The notes below the pieces were generated by a model, which saw only the letters and a program-made list of their open reading frames with translations, was not told the origin of the DNA and ran no database searches. DNA of 64,000 bases from the NCBI RefSeq assembly GCF_029168945.1, contig NC_083607.1:34953257-35017256 (forward strand), read 5' to 3'. Shown piece by piece: positions 20,581 to 33,480 of this stretch (its first letter is position 1; every line of letters starts with the position of its first letter). A program made the translations under genes and the position numbers. This stretch comes from Cannabis sativa (lineage: Eukaryota > Streptophyta > Magnoliopsida > Rosales > Cannabaceae).

Positions 20581-23230
20581 GTTTAATTTCGAATCTTCAT
20601 TGTTGGTCTAACTTGGCTTGTTTATCTAATGAGATAAATCCCTAGTGGATTTTCACCATTAGACATACATAATAGTGTTAGATCTCGAAAGATAAATATT
20701 GTATATGCGACATCTAGCTGTTCATCAATTGATGACACCTAAGACTAGTATTTTTACGATATGAAACAAAAAGATTGTATAAATAATATTACTTTGACTT
20801 TCGCTAATCGAAGCATCATTGGATTCTTATTTTAAACGAAATTATCCTAATTCCTCTTAGCTTATTCATTTCGAATTAGCTTAATATCATATCATTGGAT
20901 GAATGATCTATAAATCATTTCATGTCATTCTATATTTTCTCTTAAGAAATTAAATGACGCATATGATTATAATCCCAAAATTCTATTCCCAATTGATATA
21001 AATCCTCAATCTTAGAAATCTCCTACTTGTATGGGCAAATCTGACTTAGAGTTTAAATAGTAGTGGTGGTCCAAGAAAGAATTACTCATTATATTTGGTT
21101 GAATTTAAGTCTTTGACTTTAATTTTAGAATCCAAACAGAAATTTTCTTATATTTCTAATTCCAGAATACAATACAGTTACACTTTCTCAAGTGTTTAAT
21201 ATCCATCTTCTATTATTGGATTAAAACTGTATGGAATATGAGTTAGGTATTCGTGACTGTGATCCACTTGCAGTATTCTAAGAACTCTTTGATGTAACTA
21301 AACCTATGTCATCATAGACACTACCACATTTTTCTTAATCTATGGCATTTGTATCTTGTTCATAGTGGATTTGACAAGATCAATCTCTGCAAAGAGTTAA
21401 TATGCCTATATCCACTGAAAGTAGTTCATCTCATTCGCAGATGGATGTACATTCAGGGGTGGATATGAGTTTTTCGTTATATTCTTAAAACGATAACTCT
21501 AGATTATACCTTATGCAAAGAAATTTGAAATGTTTGAAAATTTTCATTAATTTCTAGCAATGGTTAAACACCATTAAGGTATGTGGTTAAAGATCTTGCG
21601 AACTGATAGGGGTGGAGAAATAGTTAGTAGATATGCAGTTCAAAGATCATTAAATTGATTTTTGAATTATATCCAAACTTACCTCCCCAGAAATTTCGAG
21701 TTGCATATTGATGATTAGTTACTAGTCGTTGCCTAAATCCTTCTATGGTAATACGATTTCAGAATGATGTAATGGTTGTATACTTAATGTAAATCATTAC
21801 TAGATTCATGGATGACCTAATCAAAATCTTAAGAAAAGCTAGAACTGTTAACCATGGTTTGTTAGCTGTTCTATGTGATTAGGGGTGTCCCATTGTCAAT
21901 AGATAAGAAAGTGTTTGTTCAAACAAATACTACTTTTCTAAGATAATGACTAAGTCTGAAAACAAGTAGCAAATAAAGGAGATATTTTTCTTGATTCCAA
22001 AAGTGTTCTATCATCTTATATAACATATGATGATCCCACTGCCTCTGTTGTCTTGTCACAACCAAAGAGGTTAATACCATTTTCTTAGACATAATTCACG
22101 GTACCTTGTCGTAGTGGGAGAGTTTCTAGGAACTCACCTTCTTATGACTTGGGAGACACTAGTGATTAAAATCCATTGTGAGTTTAAACAAGTAATGGAT
22201 TGTCAAGATAAGAAACTAAGAAGAAAGCCAATAGAACTATGGTTTAATCCATTCACATGGAGTAACCTAAAGTTTTCTATTACAAGGACATAAAAGGAAA
22301 TTTTCGTTTATAAGTCTATTCTATGGACTTAACAAAACTTCCTGTTCTTAGTATTATAGGTTTGAGTTTATCTAAACCTATGGCTTGTGGTATACCTGGT
22401 ACTTACTTACTCTAATGCAAGCAACTTATTTTAGTAAGATGCTGAAGCATTTTCTTTCTAATGGCAATCTATAGAAGCTTCACAACTTCTTAGGCATAGA
22501 TTTTATTTATCTAAGGAAAAGTCTTAACTATTCCAGAAAAGATAAAGCCATGAAAGAATTTCTTATATCAACAGTGAGAGGTCTTAGATATGCTTTTGTA
22601 TGCCTTAGACCAGACACCTGCTATTGAGTGGGAGTAATGAGTAGGTATCAGATTAATCCAGGAGAAGAACATTGGAAGACAATCAAGTAAATTTTAAGAT
22701 TAAGAAGAGGAACTATATGTTAGTTTATAAGGGTGTGTTTAAAACTCTTAGACTACACCATATCAGATTTCGAAATTTGCCTTTGTGCTAGTAAATCTTT
22801 CTGATAAGATAGTGATTACTCTGGGGGTGGAATAGTGATTTTGGAGAAGTGTAAAAACCTATCTGAAGTCTCTAGGTCTACCAGAGAGACTGAATGTTAA
22901 AGCTGCAGGAAAGGTACTTATTCAGTCTAAGGAAAGTTCTATACATTTTTGGCATCATTCCAAATTGCCTTAAACTACTAGTGTTAATTTCCTGATTAAC
23001 CAAAAGTAGTTGCCAAAGATATAGAATCCAGTATCCCAAGAGAGTAGACATATAGAGAGGAATTTCACATTATCAATGATTTTGTGATTAAGGAAGAGTA
23101 ATGGTGGAGAAAAGGTTGTGGTTAATTCAACCTTTCAGATCCTATTACGAGGAGTTTACTACTACTACACTTGATTTGTATATCGAGGTGTTGAGATTAT
23201 TTGAAACGTACTTTTTGTTTTATATTAGTG
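20581..23230 (+). pseudogene. Decayed Copia gag-pol region, element B
   Basis: No gag is recognisable. A second, degenerate hairpin module lies at 20638-20650 (ATCC-CTAGT-GGAT) and 20800-20812 (TTCG-CTAAT-CGAA). Near 21590-21625 the bases read KILRTDRGGE, the integrase block around the second catalytic Asp. Near 22615-22700 they read CY*VGVMSRYQINPGEEHWKTIK, the RT/RNase H junction of Copia pol, with stops. The rest cannot be read. Confidence 0.7.
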
Positions 23231-23240
23231 CAAATGGGAG
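23231..23240 (+). other. Polypurine tract, element B
   Basis: CAAATGGGAG lies two bases before the LTR start at 23243. A, G and H have AAGTGGGAG at this place. Confidence 0.65.
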
Positions 23241-23242
23241 TT

Positions 23243-25120
23243 TGTTGGGTTTTATGCCCTAAATAAAACTCATTTCAATATAATCAGATTTACTTATTAA
23301 TATAGATCAGAAATAACATTTAATGTTGCATGGTTCACATGATTTATTTCATGATTATATGTACATAATGTATAAATTCATCTGAAACCCTTTTCACATA
23401 CTTGATCCTGTTTATTGTGCCATCAACACATTGGAAAGTAAACATGACTATGTGAATAAAGTTTCCTAGATTTATCAGACATAGGGTTTTACTGATATGA
23501 GAATCTACAACAGAGTTTACTTGCATTTGGAGAAATGCTATGTTCTTTCCAGAGCATTGGTTAAAGTAAAGCTTAGGTTGGATGCATGGAGTATGCATCG
23601 GAAGGGACCGATATTGAACTTTGACTTAGATTTAATCAAACTTACCGTAAAATCTATTCAAGTCAATATCGCCAAGTTGATCCTAGATCAAATGTTCTTA
23701 ATCTTGTTATGATTAGGCTCAATCTTGAAAGGCTATTCGTGTTCTTTGATTTGTTAGTTAAGCCTACTTTTAGGTCAGGGTGATACGTACATTTTGGGAA
23801 CACGGTAGTGCAATTGAGTGGGAGCGCTAGCATAAACATGGAATCTATAGCTTCTATCTGGCGAATAGTAAGCAAAGGATGATCTCCTTCGAGCTTGACC
23901 AAACGAACATAAATGGTGGAGTACTCATTTCACATAAGCTGAAATATCATTTATACGGGGTCAAGTGTTTTAAGGAATAAATACATTGTAGGGTGTAACG
24001 GTAATTTAATCCCTTTACAGTGTAGATCATTCATATAGAGGATCATTGATCGCATTAGGATTATACTAATGGATAACTAATGATGTGTCTATATGGTGGA
24101 ACATATAGAGCATTCTATATACTGAGAGTGCAATTCTAAGTTCTATGCGTGGATTCAACGAAGAATTAATAAGTTAGTGAATTTTAGTGCTAAATTCTTG
24201 ATCAACTTATTGGAAGCTCGGTTATATAGACTCATGGTCCCCCCACTAGTTGAGATAATATTGCTTGTAAGACTCATGTAATTGGTTTTGATTAATCAAT
24301 TATAATTCTCAAATTAGACTATGTCTTTTTGTGAATTTTTCACTAAGTAAGGGCGAAATTGTAAAGAAAGAGTTTTAGGGGCATATTTGTTAATTATGAT
24401 ATTTTGTATGGTTCAATTAATAAATATGATAAATGACAATATTATTTAATAATTATTTATAGTTATTAAATAGTTAGAATTGACATTTAAATGATTGAAT
24501 TAGGAAATTGGCATTTTTGAGAAAATCAGATACAAAAGGTGTTAAAATTGCAAAATTGCAAAAAGCAAGGCCCAATCCATTAAAGGTATGGCCGGCCACC
24601 TATTGTAGTATTTTAAGTTGATTTTTTCATTATTTTAATGCCATATAATTCAAATCTAACCCTAGTGGAATGCTATAAATAGATAGTGAAGGCTTCAGGA
24701 AAAACACTTCTTCTGATTCAGAAAACTGAGCCTTCTCTCTCCCTATCTTTAGCTACCACTTCTTCTTTCTTCTTCCTTTGAATTTCGAAATCCTTAGTGA
24801 TTAGAGTAGTGCCCACACACATCAAGTAATACCTCAATCATAGTGAGGAAGATCGTGAAGAAAGATCATCAACAAAGGAGTTTCAGCATCAAAGATTCAG
24901 AGAAAGAGATCCAGGTTAAGATATTGATAATGCTCTCCTACAGAAAGGAATCAAGGGCTAGATATCTGAACGGAAGGAGTCATATTATTCCGCTGCACCC
25001 AATGTAAGGTTTCCTAAACTTTATATGTGTTTAATTTATCGTTTTAGAAAATTCTTATTTAGGATGTTAATAAACATACTTGTGAGTAGATCTAAGATCC
25101 TGGTAAAATAATTTCCAACA
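23243..25120 (+). repeat. 3' LTR of element B
   Basis: The uninterrupted 1878-base LTR runs from TGTTGGG to TTCCAACA. GGCCGGCC is at 24590-24597 and TATAAATA at 24674-24681. Short frames in it (23497-23712 plus, 23663-23902 minus) recur in other LTRs through shared DNA and are not treated as genes. Confidence 0.93.
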
Positions 25121-25125
25121 CAGCG
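25121..25125. repeat. Right TSD of element B (CAGCG)
   Basis: It is identical to 5709-5713. After it the LTR of A continues (ATGGTGTGTACTTACAC...). Confidence 0.9.
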
Positions 25126-26611
25126 ATGGTGTGTACTTACACTTGGAGTAAGTTTTATGTTCTTTCCAGGACATTAGTAAAGTATACTAGTTTTCGAATG
25201 TATGGAGTATACATTTGACTGGACTGATATTGCAACTTAGTTAAGATATTATAAACTTACCGTTATATCTTTCCAAGTCAATATGAGTAGTTGATCTTAA
25301 GATTAAAAGAATCTAAATCCTGATATGCTTAGGCTCAACTCAGGAGTACTATTCATGTTCTTTGATAAATTAGTTATGCCTACTTTTGGGTCAGGTTGAT
25401 ACGTATATTTTGGGAACATGGTAGTATGATTGAGTGGGAGTGCTGAACATAAATATGGAATCTATAACTTCTACTGGTGTATAGAAGTCAAGTGATGATT
25501 CCCTTCGCGCTTAGCAAATAGAAGTAAATGGATGAGCTCTTGTTTAAGTGACTAATTCTTAGATCACTAAACATCATTTACAGGTAGCTAAGTGTTTGAA
25601 GGGGCAAAATACATTGAGGGGTGAGAACGGTAAAATTATCCCATCTCGATGTAAATCATCTATATAGAGGATCTTTGATCACAATAAGATTATAACAATG
25701 GTTAAATGAGATAGCATATCTATATCGTGGAACATATAATATTCTCTATATAAGTCTGAGAGTGCGATTCTAAGTTCTAAGAGTGGATTCAACGAAGAAT
25801 TAATAATTAAGAATTTACTTAGTAAATTCGGTTCACTTATTGGAAGCTCAGCGTATAGATCCATGGTCCCCATTCTAGTTGAGAACATACTGCTTGTAAG
25901 ACTCAGTTTATTTATTTATTAATAGACTTTATATGTCTAATTAATAATTAAATTAAATGATAATATTATTTAATAATCTATTTTCGTTATTAAATAATTA
26001 GTTTTGGCATTTAAATGGTTAGAATTGGAAAATTGGCATTTTTGAGAAAATAGAAATAAAATTTGTGAAAACTGCAAAACCAAGTGGGGCCTATCCTACA
26101 CACCATGGCCGGCCACTTATTTAGGTTTTTCAAATTGATATTTTTATTATTTTAATGTAAAATAATTCCTAACCTAAACCTAGTAGTTGCCTATAAATAG
26201 AAAGTGATTGCTCAGTCAAATAACACACTACTTTTCAGAAAAACTGAGCCTTTCCTTTTCTATTCCTTGGCCGAACCTCTCTCTCTCTCTTTTCCTCTTC
26301 ATAAATTTCGAACCTTAGTGATAGAGTAAGTGCCCACACACAACAAGTGGTAACTAAATCATAAATTGGAAGACTGTGAAGGATCACACACAAAGAGAAG
26401 GACATTCGGGCTCAGATCTTGATAATACCCTGCGACAGAAAGGATACAAGGGTTAGAGATCTGAGTGGAAGGAGACATTAATTCCGCTGCATCAATGTAA
26501 GGTTTTCTTAACTTTATATGTGTTTATTTATCGTTTTAGAAAGTTCATATTTAGGGTGTTAAACAACATACTTGTGAGTAGATCTAAGATCCTGGTAAAA
26601 TAATTCCAACA
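25126..26611 (+). repeat. 3' LTR of element A, second segment
   Basis: It completes the LTR begun at 5441, for a total of about 1759 bases. It is shorter than the 1914-base LTR of G, partly because about 105 bases after GACTCA (near 25914) are absent. GGCCGGCC is at 26107-26114 and TATAAATA at 26192-26199. It ends TTCCAACA. Confidence 0.88.
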
Positions 26612-26616
26612 GGAAG
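26612..26616. repeat. Right half of the TSD of element A (GGAAG, predicted)
   Basis: It directly follows the last LTR base. The partner should lie left of the window. The equivalent leader position in A reads GGAAT when inverted, which fits. Confidence 0.6.
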
Positions 26617-26831
26617 GATAAGAGAAAATACTAAAAAAAAAATACAATCCTAAATAATTTCCAAGGTTTTCAACAAACTGATATCAGTGTCCCGTTTAGG
26701 CGAGAGTCAAAGCTACCATCTATTGAATAGAGTTGTCAACTCATCTAAAATGTTAAACATTCTAGCAACCTTTTATTCGATCAAAATTGGAATCCAGCGT
26801 TGTCCCGTTTAGGCGAGAGTCATGGCTATTC

Positions 26832-26836
26832 TATCT
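26832..26836. repeat. Left TSD of element D (TATCT)
   Basis: It is repeated at 36451-36455. Removing D restores the inverted leader sequence ...ATTCTATCTTATGAGC... found intact in A, B and G. Confidence 0.92.
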
Positions 26837-29173
26837 TGTAAAGCCCGCTTAGTTAATTTGGAAATTAGCAGTTGTTTATGTTTAATTATGAAATTATTTA
26901 TAGCTATTTAAATAATTTATTACTGTTATTTATGGAATTCAGAAATGCATGATTATGTCATCAGTAGTTTTTATATTTTGCATTTCCGGTGTCCGGTATT
27001 TTGGAACTCGGCGTTTGGCTCAGTAGAAATCACAACTTAGTATGTTAGTAATTTGGGGACGGGTTTTAGACATTGGGAATGTCGGGAATGGCCGGGAATT
27101 TAGAATGTCCCAAAAATACCCCTTTAGTATGATTTTCATGATTTTATGGTGGAGGGGCAATATGGTCTTTTTGCCCCATTAGTGTTTTGTCTTTTGTGGT
27201 TTTATGAAATGGAAAAATAAATGTTTATTTTATTATTACTTGGCTGAAATATGTGATAAATGCTTTATAACTCCTTTTCCCTTAAATTCCACACTTAGTC
27301 AAAAATTAGAAAGAAATTTCAAAACTCACACACAAAGCTCACTCTCTCTTCTCTCTATTTCGGCTGAGGCTTTTGGGTGCATGAAGCTGTTTTCCCTCTT
27401 TGATTTCCAAGCAATTCTCATCCTAATCTAAGCATCTTTCCAAGCTAGGTTAGCTCTCTTGATTTCTTCCTTAAATTTATGAAAAAAAAAATGATGAAAA
27501 AGGTTGAGTAAATGCTTGTTAATTTGAAGTTCTTGCTGCTGTGATTTGTTGTTGTTTTCTAAAGTTTATCTTGCTATTTTTAAGTAATTTAGAGCTAGTG
27601 TATGCATGTTGATTACTTGGATTTATGTTTTGGAAGTTTTTAGTTCAAGAGCTTGAATTTTGAAAATGTATGTGAATCTGTAAATTACTGGCTGTGGTTA
27701 ATCATTTTCATTTTCAGAGGCTTAGTTATGCATATTTATGTAGGTTTGATCTAGCTTGATTGCATGTTAGTGGATTTTAATCAAGTTTGAGTTTTGGAAC
27801 TCAAAGCTTGGTCTTTAATGGCATTTTGTGATTCTCGTGAGTTACGGGTGAATTTGTTGCCTTTGAATGGTTATTTGGGGCATATAGATCGTGTCCGGAA
27901 GGTCTTGCATGATTTGGGTTAGATTTGATCGAGTTATGAATTTTTGTAAAATTCTCATAGGAACCTAATTCCGGTTGTGCAACCGAATTCGGATGGGTGT
28001 CCGAAGACTTTAACCGGAATTCCGGTTGGGCAACCTGGCCTACCGGTTGGGGAATTTTTCCGAACCCTAGTTTTCCTCGTTTTTATGTTTTTAGGGGTAT
28101 TGCCATGCTTTTTATCGATAGGGAAACTTTTAGTTCCTAGTTTTAGTCCCCGGGAAGTGATTTAGCGTGTCACTTATAGCGTTGTGATTTTTATGGTTTA
28201 GGAGCCGATCCGCCGCTCAGCTTCAGTTCCAGTCAGGTTGACCGGCACACCTGAAATCGGAATCCAGGTAAGATTAGTATAACAGTATGCATATGTAGAT
28301 TACATGTTTAGCGAGCATGTAGGAAGCCTATTAGATTACATTAGTTGTATGTTGGCTTCGAACCATCCAACCCTGACACGTCGGTACAGGCTGGAGTATG
28401 ACCAAGAATGAGTATGACCGGCTTGACCGATCAGCCGACACTTGGTTGGTGGTTCCGTGCTATTGACGTATCCCGTCGGTACAGCCGGAGTATGACCAAG
28501 AATGAGTATGACCGGTTCGACCGATCAGGAGGATATAGTAACACGTCGGTACAGGCTGGAGTATGACCAGCAGCCGGAGTATGACCGGTTCGACCGATCA
28601 GGTTGTTACGTGTCAATAGTACCGTCCCTATGAACGTTCAGAACTCAGTACCATGTTGGACATGGCAGTAGTGGCTCAGTTACATGTTGGACATGGCAGT
28701 AGTGGCTCAGTTACATGTTGGACATGGCAGTAGCGGGACTCAGTATCGTGTTGGACACGGCAGTTAGTTATGTATGATATTATTATGCTTTTCTTACTGA
28801 GTCTGTCGACTCACAGTTTATGTTCATGTGTAGGTAAAGGCAAGGCTATAGCTGATGGACCGTGAGCGAGCTTATGAGATTGTACATGTCGGGGCGGTTA
28901 GGCCTGGAGCGTACGATCCTCGGGACAGCAAGGCTGAGTTTTTGTAACTGGTCGTTAGACGACTTTATTTTGATGTAAAAGTTAGACAGTTAAAATGTTT
29001 GTAAATGATTTTATAAATCGGGATCCCGAGACTTTTATAATATGGTTTATAAGTTTAATTAAAAAGCAAAATTTTAGTTAATCACGTTTTTCCATAAACC
29101 TCGTTGATTAGCAACGAGCTGCACAGTACGTTTAAAAATCACGTAATACGCCTAAGATAGTTAGGGTGTTACA
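26837..29173 (+). repeat. 5' LTR of Gypsy element D
   Basis: It runs from TGTAAAGCCC to GTGTTACA. The probable TATA is at 27264-27270, and intron-like signals lie at 27449 and 27716 and again at 28268. The palindrome array (27967-28060) is damaged. 59-base-type repeats lie at 28378-28605. Four TTGGA hairpins lie near 28650-28765, one more than in the 3' LTR. The first 370 and last 1100 bases closely match C, while the middle is clearly diverged. Confidence 0.92.
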
Positions 29174-29176
29174 ATT

Positions 29177-29189
29177 TGGTATCAGAGCC
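29177..29189 (+). other. Primer binding site of element D
   Basis: TGGTATCAGAGCC lies three bases after the LTR end, as in C. Confidence 0.9.
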
Positions 29190-29452
29190 GCCAGGTTGTC
29201 TTCCGAAGATCGTCACGACATGTACAATCATCATCGGCTAGCTCGGTTCACGGTTCAGTAAGCCTTTATTGCTTTAGTAGTTTATTTTATTCAGTTATAA
29301 AAAAGAAAAGCCTGTTAGGAAGCATGTTAGTAGCCTGATAGTAGAATAGGCGCATGTTTCATTTCTAATTTCCAAATTAAGCGGCATTAGTAAGCTCGCC
29401 TTGAATACGACCTGATATGCCAACTCTTGGTTTCGCAGGCGGTTCTAACTAG

Positions 29453-29807
29453 ATGGACGCCAGGCGGACTACCAGGAGTCAGGGCAACTCCGTAGGGTCG
29501 AATCAGGGACAGGGAGCTCAGTTTCCCCCACCTGCTAGGGGCCGAGGTAGAGGTCCCCGAGGCAGGGCTCGTGGCCGGGGTGATGAGAACCCGCCACAGC
29601 TGCCTGTGCTCCCCCGGCCGATCGGGGAGTCCCAACCGGGAGTTACGGTTTGCGGAGATGCAAGCCCGGATCGAAGAACAAGACCTCGAGATCCGGAGGT
29701 TGAGACGGCGGGGTGCTCCTGCCGGTTCCTGGCCGATAGTACCGGTGGCACCGCCCCCGCCGCCTGTGCCGAGATAGTGGTGGCGGCCCATAGATTGGAA
29801 CCGTTGT
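29453..29807 (+). pseudogene. gag: N-terminal Gag segment of element D, frame-broken
   Basis: It starts MDARRTTRSQG and includes an RG-rich stretch, then, in another frame, a likely coiled-coil helix (RFAEMQARIEEQDLEIRRLR) and a proline run. Compared with C, bases are lost near 29630, near 29755 (CCCCG in place of CCCCTCG) and near 29823 (CCGAAGC in place of CCGGAAGC), so the segment does not join in frame to the long frame at 29808. The losses cluster at CCGG/CAG-rich places and could be sequence errors. Confidence 0.75.
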
Positions 29808-31739
29808 ATGAGCGGTTCCGAAGCAAGCACCTCCGTATTCCCGGGAGGTCCGGATGTAATGAAAGCCGAGCAGTGGCTGACGGTGATTACCAGAATCCTG
29901 AATTTCATGGGTGTCACCGGTAACGACAGAGTGGTGTGCGCCACGTTTCAGTTCCAGGAGGACGCCCTGGTATGGTGGGATATGGTGTCTCAGATTCATG
30001 ATGTCACCACCATGACCTGGGAAAGGTTTCAGGAACTCTTTAATGCAAAGTACTACAATGAGGCGGTTAGAAGAGCCAAGAGGAAAGAGTTCGTTCACCT
30101 GACCCAGCGGGAGAACATGAGCGTCACTGAGTATACTACTCAGTTTGATCGGTTGGCGAGGTTAGCCTCGGGAATTGTGCCGACCGACTTCAGTAAGAAG
30201 GAGAAGTATCTGGACGGGTTGAATCCCAAGATCAGGCATGACCTGATGATCACCACCGACGACAGCACCACCTATGCTCAGATGGTGGAAAAGGCACTGC
30301 GAGCTGAGGGCGCAGTGGGGTGCATGTCAGAGTCAGCTAGTACTCCGATGAGTGGCGGAGCTCCTACCCCTCCTGCATCAGGTTATAGCAGGGGGAGTAG
30401 TGGTTCGGCCATTGATCAGAGGAAGAGGGCACCCACTGCTTCCGGCAGCTCGAGTCAGAACAAGAGGTTCCGGGGGAACCAGAACCGAGGAAGTCGTCCT
30501 GGTGGTAATGAGACCCGATTCTCCTATCCCGAGTGCCCTATCTGCAAGAGGCATCATCGGGGCGAGTGCAAAGGTCAGGGATGCTTTCATTGTGGCATGC
30601 CCGGACACTTCAAGAGGGAATGTCCCCAGCTCCGACCAGAGGCACCGAGAGCTCCAGCGATACCCACTCCAGCCAGGGTGTTCGCTATCACGCAGGCTGA
30701 TGCAGATGCCAGCCCATCAGTTGTTACAGGTCAGCTTTTTATTAACAACTCGTTATATTCAGTGCTGTTTGATTCTGGAGCTACACGTTCTTATGTGGCG
30801 GCCAGAGTCTTTAGTAAATTGGGTAGACCCTTTGATAGATATGAATCAGGGTTTGGAACCCTGTTACCTGGCGGAGAATTGGTTATCTCCAATAGGTGGA
30901 TTAGGTCTATGCCGATCAGGATAGATGGTAGAGAGTTAAGCGCTGATCTGATAGAGATGAGCTTAGTCGAATTCGATATTATTTTAGGAATGGATTTCCT
31001 ATCTAAATATTCGGCGAGCATTGACTGTAAGAGGAAGATGGTGGTCTTCCAACCGGAAAGTGAAGAACCGTTTGTATTTGTGGGTTCAGTTCAGGGATCT
31101 CGGATCCCGGTGATCTCGGCTATGTCAGCGAGTGAATTATTGCACGGTGGGTGCTTAGGGTTTCTGGCCGTGGTGGTGGACACCACTCGGCCAGACACCA
31201 TTCGGCCAGAGGACATCAGAGTGGTTCGGGAATTTTTGGACGTTTTTCCCGAAGAACTTCCAGGGTTACCACCTCAGCGGGAGATTGATTTCGTGATCGA
31301 CTTGGCACCAGGGGTGGATCCGGTTTCCAAAGCCCCGTATAGGATGGCTCCTCTCGAACTTAAGGAATTAAAGATTCAGCTCCAAGGGTTGCTTGACATA
31401 GGGTTCATTCGGCCCAGTGTGTCACCCTGGGGAGCCCCGGTTTTGTTCGTCAAGAAGAAGGATGGATCTATGAGGATGTGCATCGACTACAGAGAGTTGA
31501 ACAAGCTGTCGGTGAAGAATAAATATCCATTACCTAGGATCGATGACTTGTTCGATCAGCTTCAGGGGAAGACGGTCTTTTCTAAGATTGATCTCCGTTC
31601 GGGTTATCATCAGTTGAGAATCCGAGAGGAGGACATTCCAAAGACGGCTTTCCGCACTAGGTATGGACATTACGAGTTTCTGGTTATGTCATTCGGACTA
31701 ACCAATGCTCCCGCAAAGATTCATGGACCTGATGAATAG
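29808..31739 (+). CDS. gag-pol: Gypsy Gag-protease-RT reading frame, element D (643 residues, N- and C-terminally cut by frameshifts)
   Basis: This frame holds most of Gag, the protease and the start of RT. Residues about 15-110 are the retrotransposon Gag core ([46 protein letters not shown]). A basic, Ser/Gly-rich linker follows, then a CX2CX4HX4C zinc knuckle at C259, C262, H267 and C272 that would bind element RNA. The aspartic protease active site is D322-S323-G324 ([11 protein letters not shown]). It would cut the polyprotein. RT begins near residue 500 ([16 protein letters not shown]) and reaches SFGLTNAPA before a frameshift near 31713. The ATG at 29808 is only the first in the open stretch. 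The native start is probably 29453. Confidence 0.85.
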   Translation: MSGSEASTSVFPGGPDVMKAEQWLTVITRILNFMGVTGNDRVVCATFQFQEDALVWWDMVSQIHDVTTMTWERFQELFNAKYYNEAVRRAKRKEFVHLTQRENMSVTEYTTQFDRLARLASGIVPTDFSKKEKYLDGLNPKIRHDLMITTDDSTTYAQMVEKALRAEGAVGCMSESASTPMSGGAPTPPASGYSRGSSGSAIDQRKRAPTASGSSSQNKRFRGNQNRGSRPGGNETRFSYPECPICKRHHRGECKGQGCFHCGMPGHFKRECPQLRPEAPRAPAIPTPARVFAITQADADASPSVVTGQLFINNSLYSVLFDSGATRSYVAARVFSKLGRPFDRYESGFGTLLPGGELVISNRWIRSMPIRIDGRELSADLIEMSLVEFDIILGMDFLSKYSASIDCKRKMVVFQPESEEPFVFVGSVQGSRIPVISAMSASELLHGGCLGFLAVVVDTTRPDTIRPEDIRVVREFLDVFPEELPGLPPQREIDFVIDLAPGVDPVSKAPYRMAPLELKELKIQLQGLLDIGFIRPSVSPWGAPVLFVKKKDGSMRMCIDYRELNKLSVKNKYPLPRIDDLFDQLQGKTVFSKIDLRSGYHQLRIREEDIPKTAFRTRYGHYEFLVMSFGLTNAPAKIHGPDE

Positions 31740-32628
31740 AGTATTCAAGGATTTCCTCGATATCTGTGTGATTGTGTTTATCGACGACATCCTCGTGTAC
31801 TCTCAATCAGAAGAGGAGCATGAGTTACATCTTCAGATGGTACTGCAACGACTTCGAGAACATAAACTCTACGCCAAGTTCAAGAAATGTGAGTTCTGGT
31901 TGTCTCAGGTGTCCTTCCTAGGGCACATTGTGAGTAAAGATGGGATCAAGGTGGATCCCGGGAAGATTGAATCCGTCAGGGATTGGCCGAGACCGAAGAC
32001 AAGACGGAGATCGAAGCTTCTTGGGTTTAGCTGGGTACTACCGTAGGTTCGTGGAGGGGTTCTCCAAAATTTCAATGCCCCTAACCGAGCTTACAAAGAA
32101 GAATCAGCGATTTATCTGGTCAGATAAATGTGAAGCTAGCTTTCAGGAGCCGGCGAGGGGACCGGTTACCGCTCCGTGCTAGCTTTGCCTTCGGACAAGG
32201 AGAAGTTCGTAGTCTATTGTGACGCATCCAAACAGGGTTTGGGGTGCGTATTGATGCAGGCCGATCGGGTTATCGCTTATGCCTCCCGTCAGTTAAAGGA
32301 TTATGAACAGCGATACCCGACTCATGATCTAGAATTGGCCGCAGTGGTTTTTGCACTGAAGATTTGGCGACACTACCTTTACGGGGAGAAGTGTGAGATC
32401 TATATCGACCATAAAAGTCTTAAGTATTTCTTTACTCAGAAAGATTTGAACATGAGACAAAGGCGTTGGTTGGAATTAGTGAAGGATTACGATTGTGAGA
32501 TCCTCTATCATCCCGGAAAAGCCAATGTAGTGGTCGATGCCTTGAGCAGAAAGGGTCCCGGGCAAGTAGCTAGCATGGTTCAGATCTCACCTCGCCCAGC
32601 GCAGGATATGGTTAGATCCAAAGATTGA
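31705..32628 (+). pseudogene. pol: RT and RNase H fragments, element D
   Basis: Three overlapping frames (31705-32046, 31940-32182, 32176-32628) carry the rest of RT with catalytic FIDD at 31777-31788 and [16 protein letters not shown]. RNase H follows with [17 protein letters not shown] and DHKSLKYFF, ending at DALSRK. Breaks fall near 31713 (CCGCAAAG where C has CTGCAGC), near 32000-32020 and near 32150-32180, each at a CAG/CTG-rich patch. C reads through all three places, which suggests the breaks are recent or artificial. Confidence 0.85.
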
Positions 32629-33480
32629 GTTTGTGGTAGGTCGGCTTCACAACTTGACGCCGCAATCCGATCCGTTGGAAAGAATAAAAGTCGCTCGGAT
32701 GATGATCCGGAGTTAGTGAAAATCCGAGAGGAGGTATTGGCCGGTCAAGCCAAAGACTTTTCGGTCGGACAAAGGATGCTTTTGTATAAAGCCAGGGTTT
32801 GTGTTCCGAACAGTGTGGAACTTAGAAATGAGATCTTTGAGGAGGCTCATTCTACCCCGTATTCTCTGCATCCCGGCACCACCAAAATGTACCAAGATTT
32901 GAAACCGTACTTCTGGTGGAGCGGTATGAAGAAGAATTTGGTAGAATTCGTATCGAGATGCCTCACTTGTCAGCAGATCAAAGCTGAACATCGTAGACCG
33001 ACAGGTTGTTGCAGCCTCTAACCCTACCAGAATGGAAATGGGAGGATATTACGATGGATTTTGTGGTCGGGTTACCTAGGACCACGGGTTTGTATGATTC
33101 CATCTGGGTAGTGGTGGATCAATTTACGAAATCTGCTCATTTTCTGCCGGTTAGAACAACATTTTCAGTGGATCAGTTGGCAGAACTGTACGTCAGAGAG
33201 ATAGTGAGACTTCACGGGGTACCGAAGTCTATAGTTTCGGACAGGGCTCCGGAATTCACCTCCAAATTTTGGCAAAGTTTGCAACGGGCAATGGGTACGA
33301 AGCTAAAATTCAGTACAGCATTCCATCCTCAGACAGATGGTCAGTCCGAAAGGACAATTCAGATATTGGAGGATATGTTGAGAGCCTGTGTTATGGATTT
33401 TGAGGGTTCATGGAGTAAATATCTACCGTTAATAGAATTTTCATACAACGGCGAGCTATCGTAGTACGATAGGGATGGCA
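32629..33480 (+). pseudogene. pol: Integrase fragments, element D
   Basis: The frame at 32716-33021 holds the zinc-binding domain ([15 protein letters not shown]...CLTCQQIK). The frame at 33006-33464 holds the catalytic core: Asp in [10 protein letters not shown], Asp in [14 protein letters not shown] and Glu in [10 protein letters not shown], so the DDE triad is complete. Breaks near 32600-32710 and near 33010 separate them from RNase H and from each other. The core stops at 33464 in a patch (GGCGAGC where C has AACAGTT). Confidence 0.85.

Larger units (their letters stand above)
5714..25120 (+). mobile_element. Element B: Copia-type LTR element without readable gag or pol, interrupted by Gypsy element C
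   Basis: Once element C (with one TSD copy) is removed, both LTRs are 1878 bases. The order is 5' LTR, PBS variant TGGCCTCAGAGCC, a leader of about 3.5 kb, a decayed pol region, purine tract and 3' LTR. The flanking TSD is CAGCG. By eye the two LTRs differ at roughly 28 sites (about 1.5%). No gag frame is present, so it had to be mobilised by proteins from other elements. The LTR type is closest to that of H. Confidence 0.9.
1..26611 (+). mobile_element. Element A: Copia-type LTR retrotransposon, gag-only, 5' end outside the window, interrupted by element B
   Basis: The visible part runs from inside the leader, through an open gag frame (2775-3644) and a decayed pol region, to a 3' LTR that starts at 5441 and resumes after element B at 25126-26611. 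Aligned with B, the window starts about 680 bases downstream of where the PBS of A should be. A lies inside minus-strand element E: the bases after 26611 are the reverse complement of the Copia leader just upstream of gag. The last LTR bases are TTCCAACA and the next five, GGAAG, should be the right half of the TSD. The intact gag beside an unreadable pol implies a non-autonomous element that used pol proteins made elsewhere. Confidence 0.88.
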
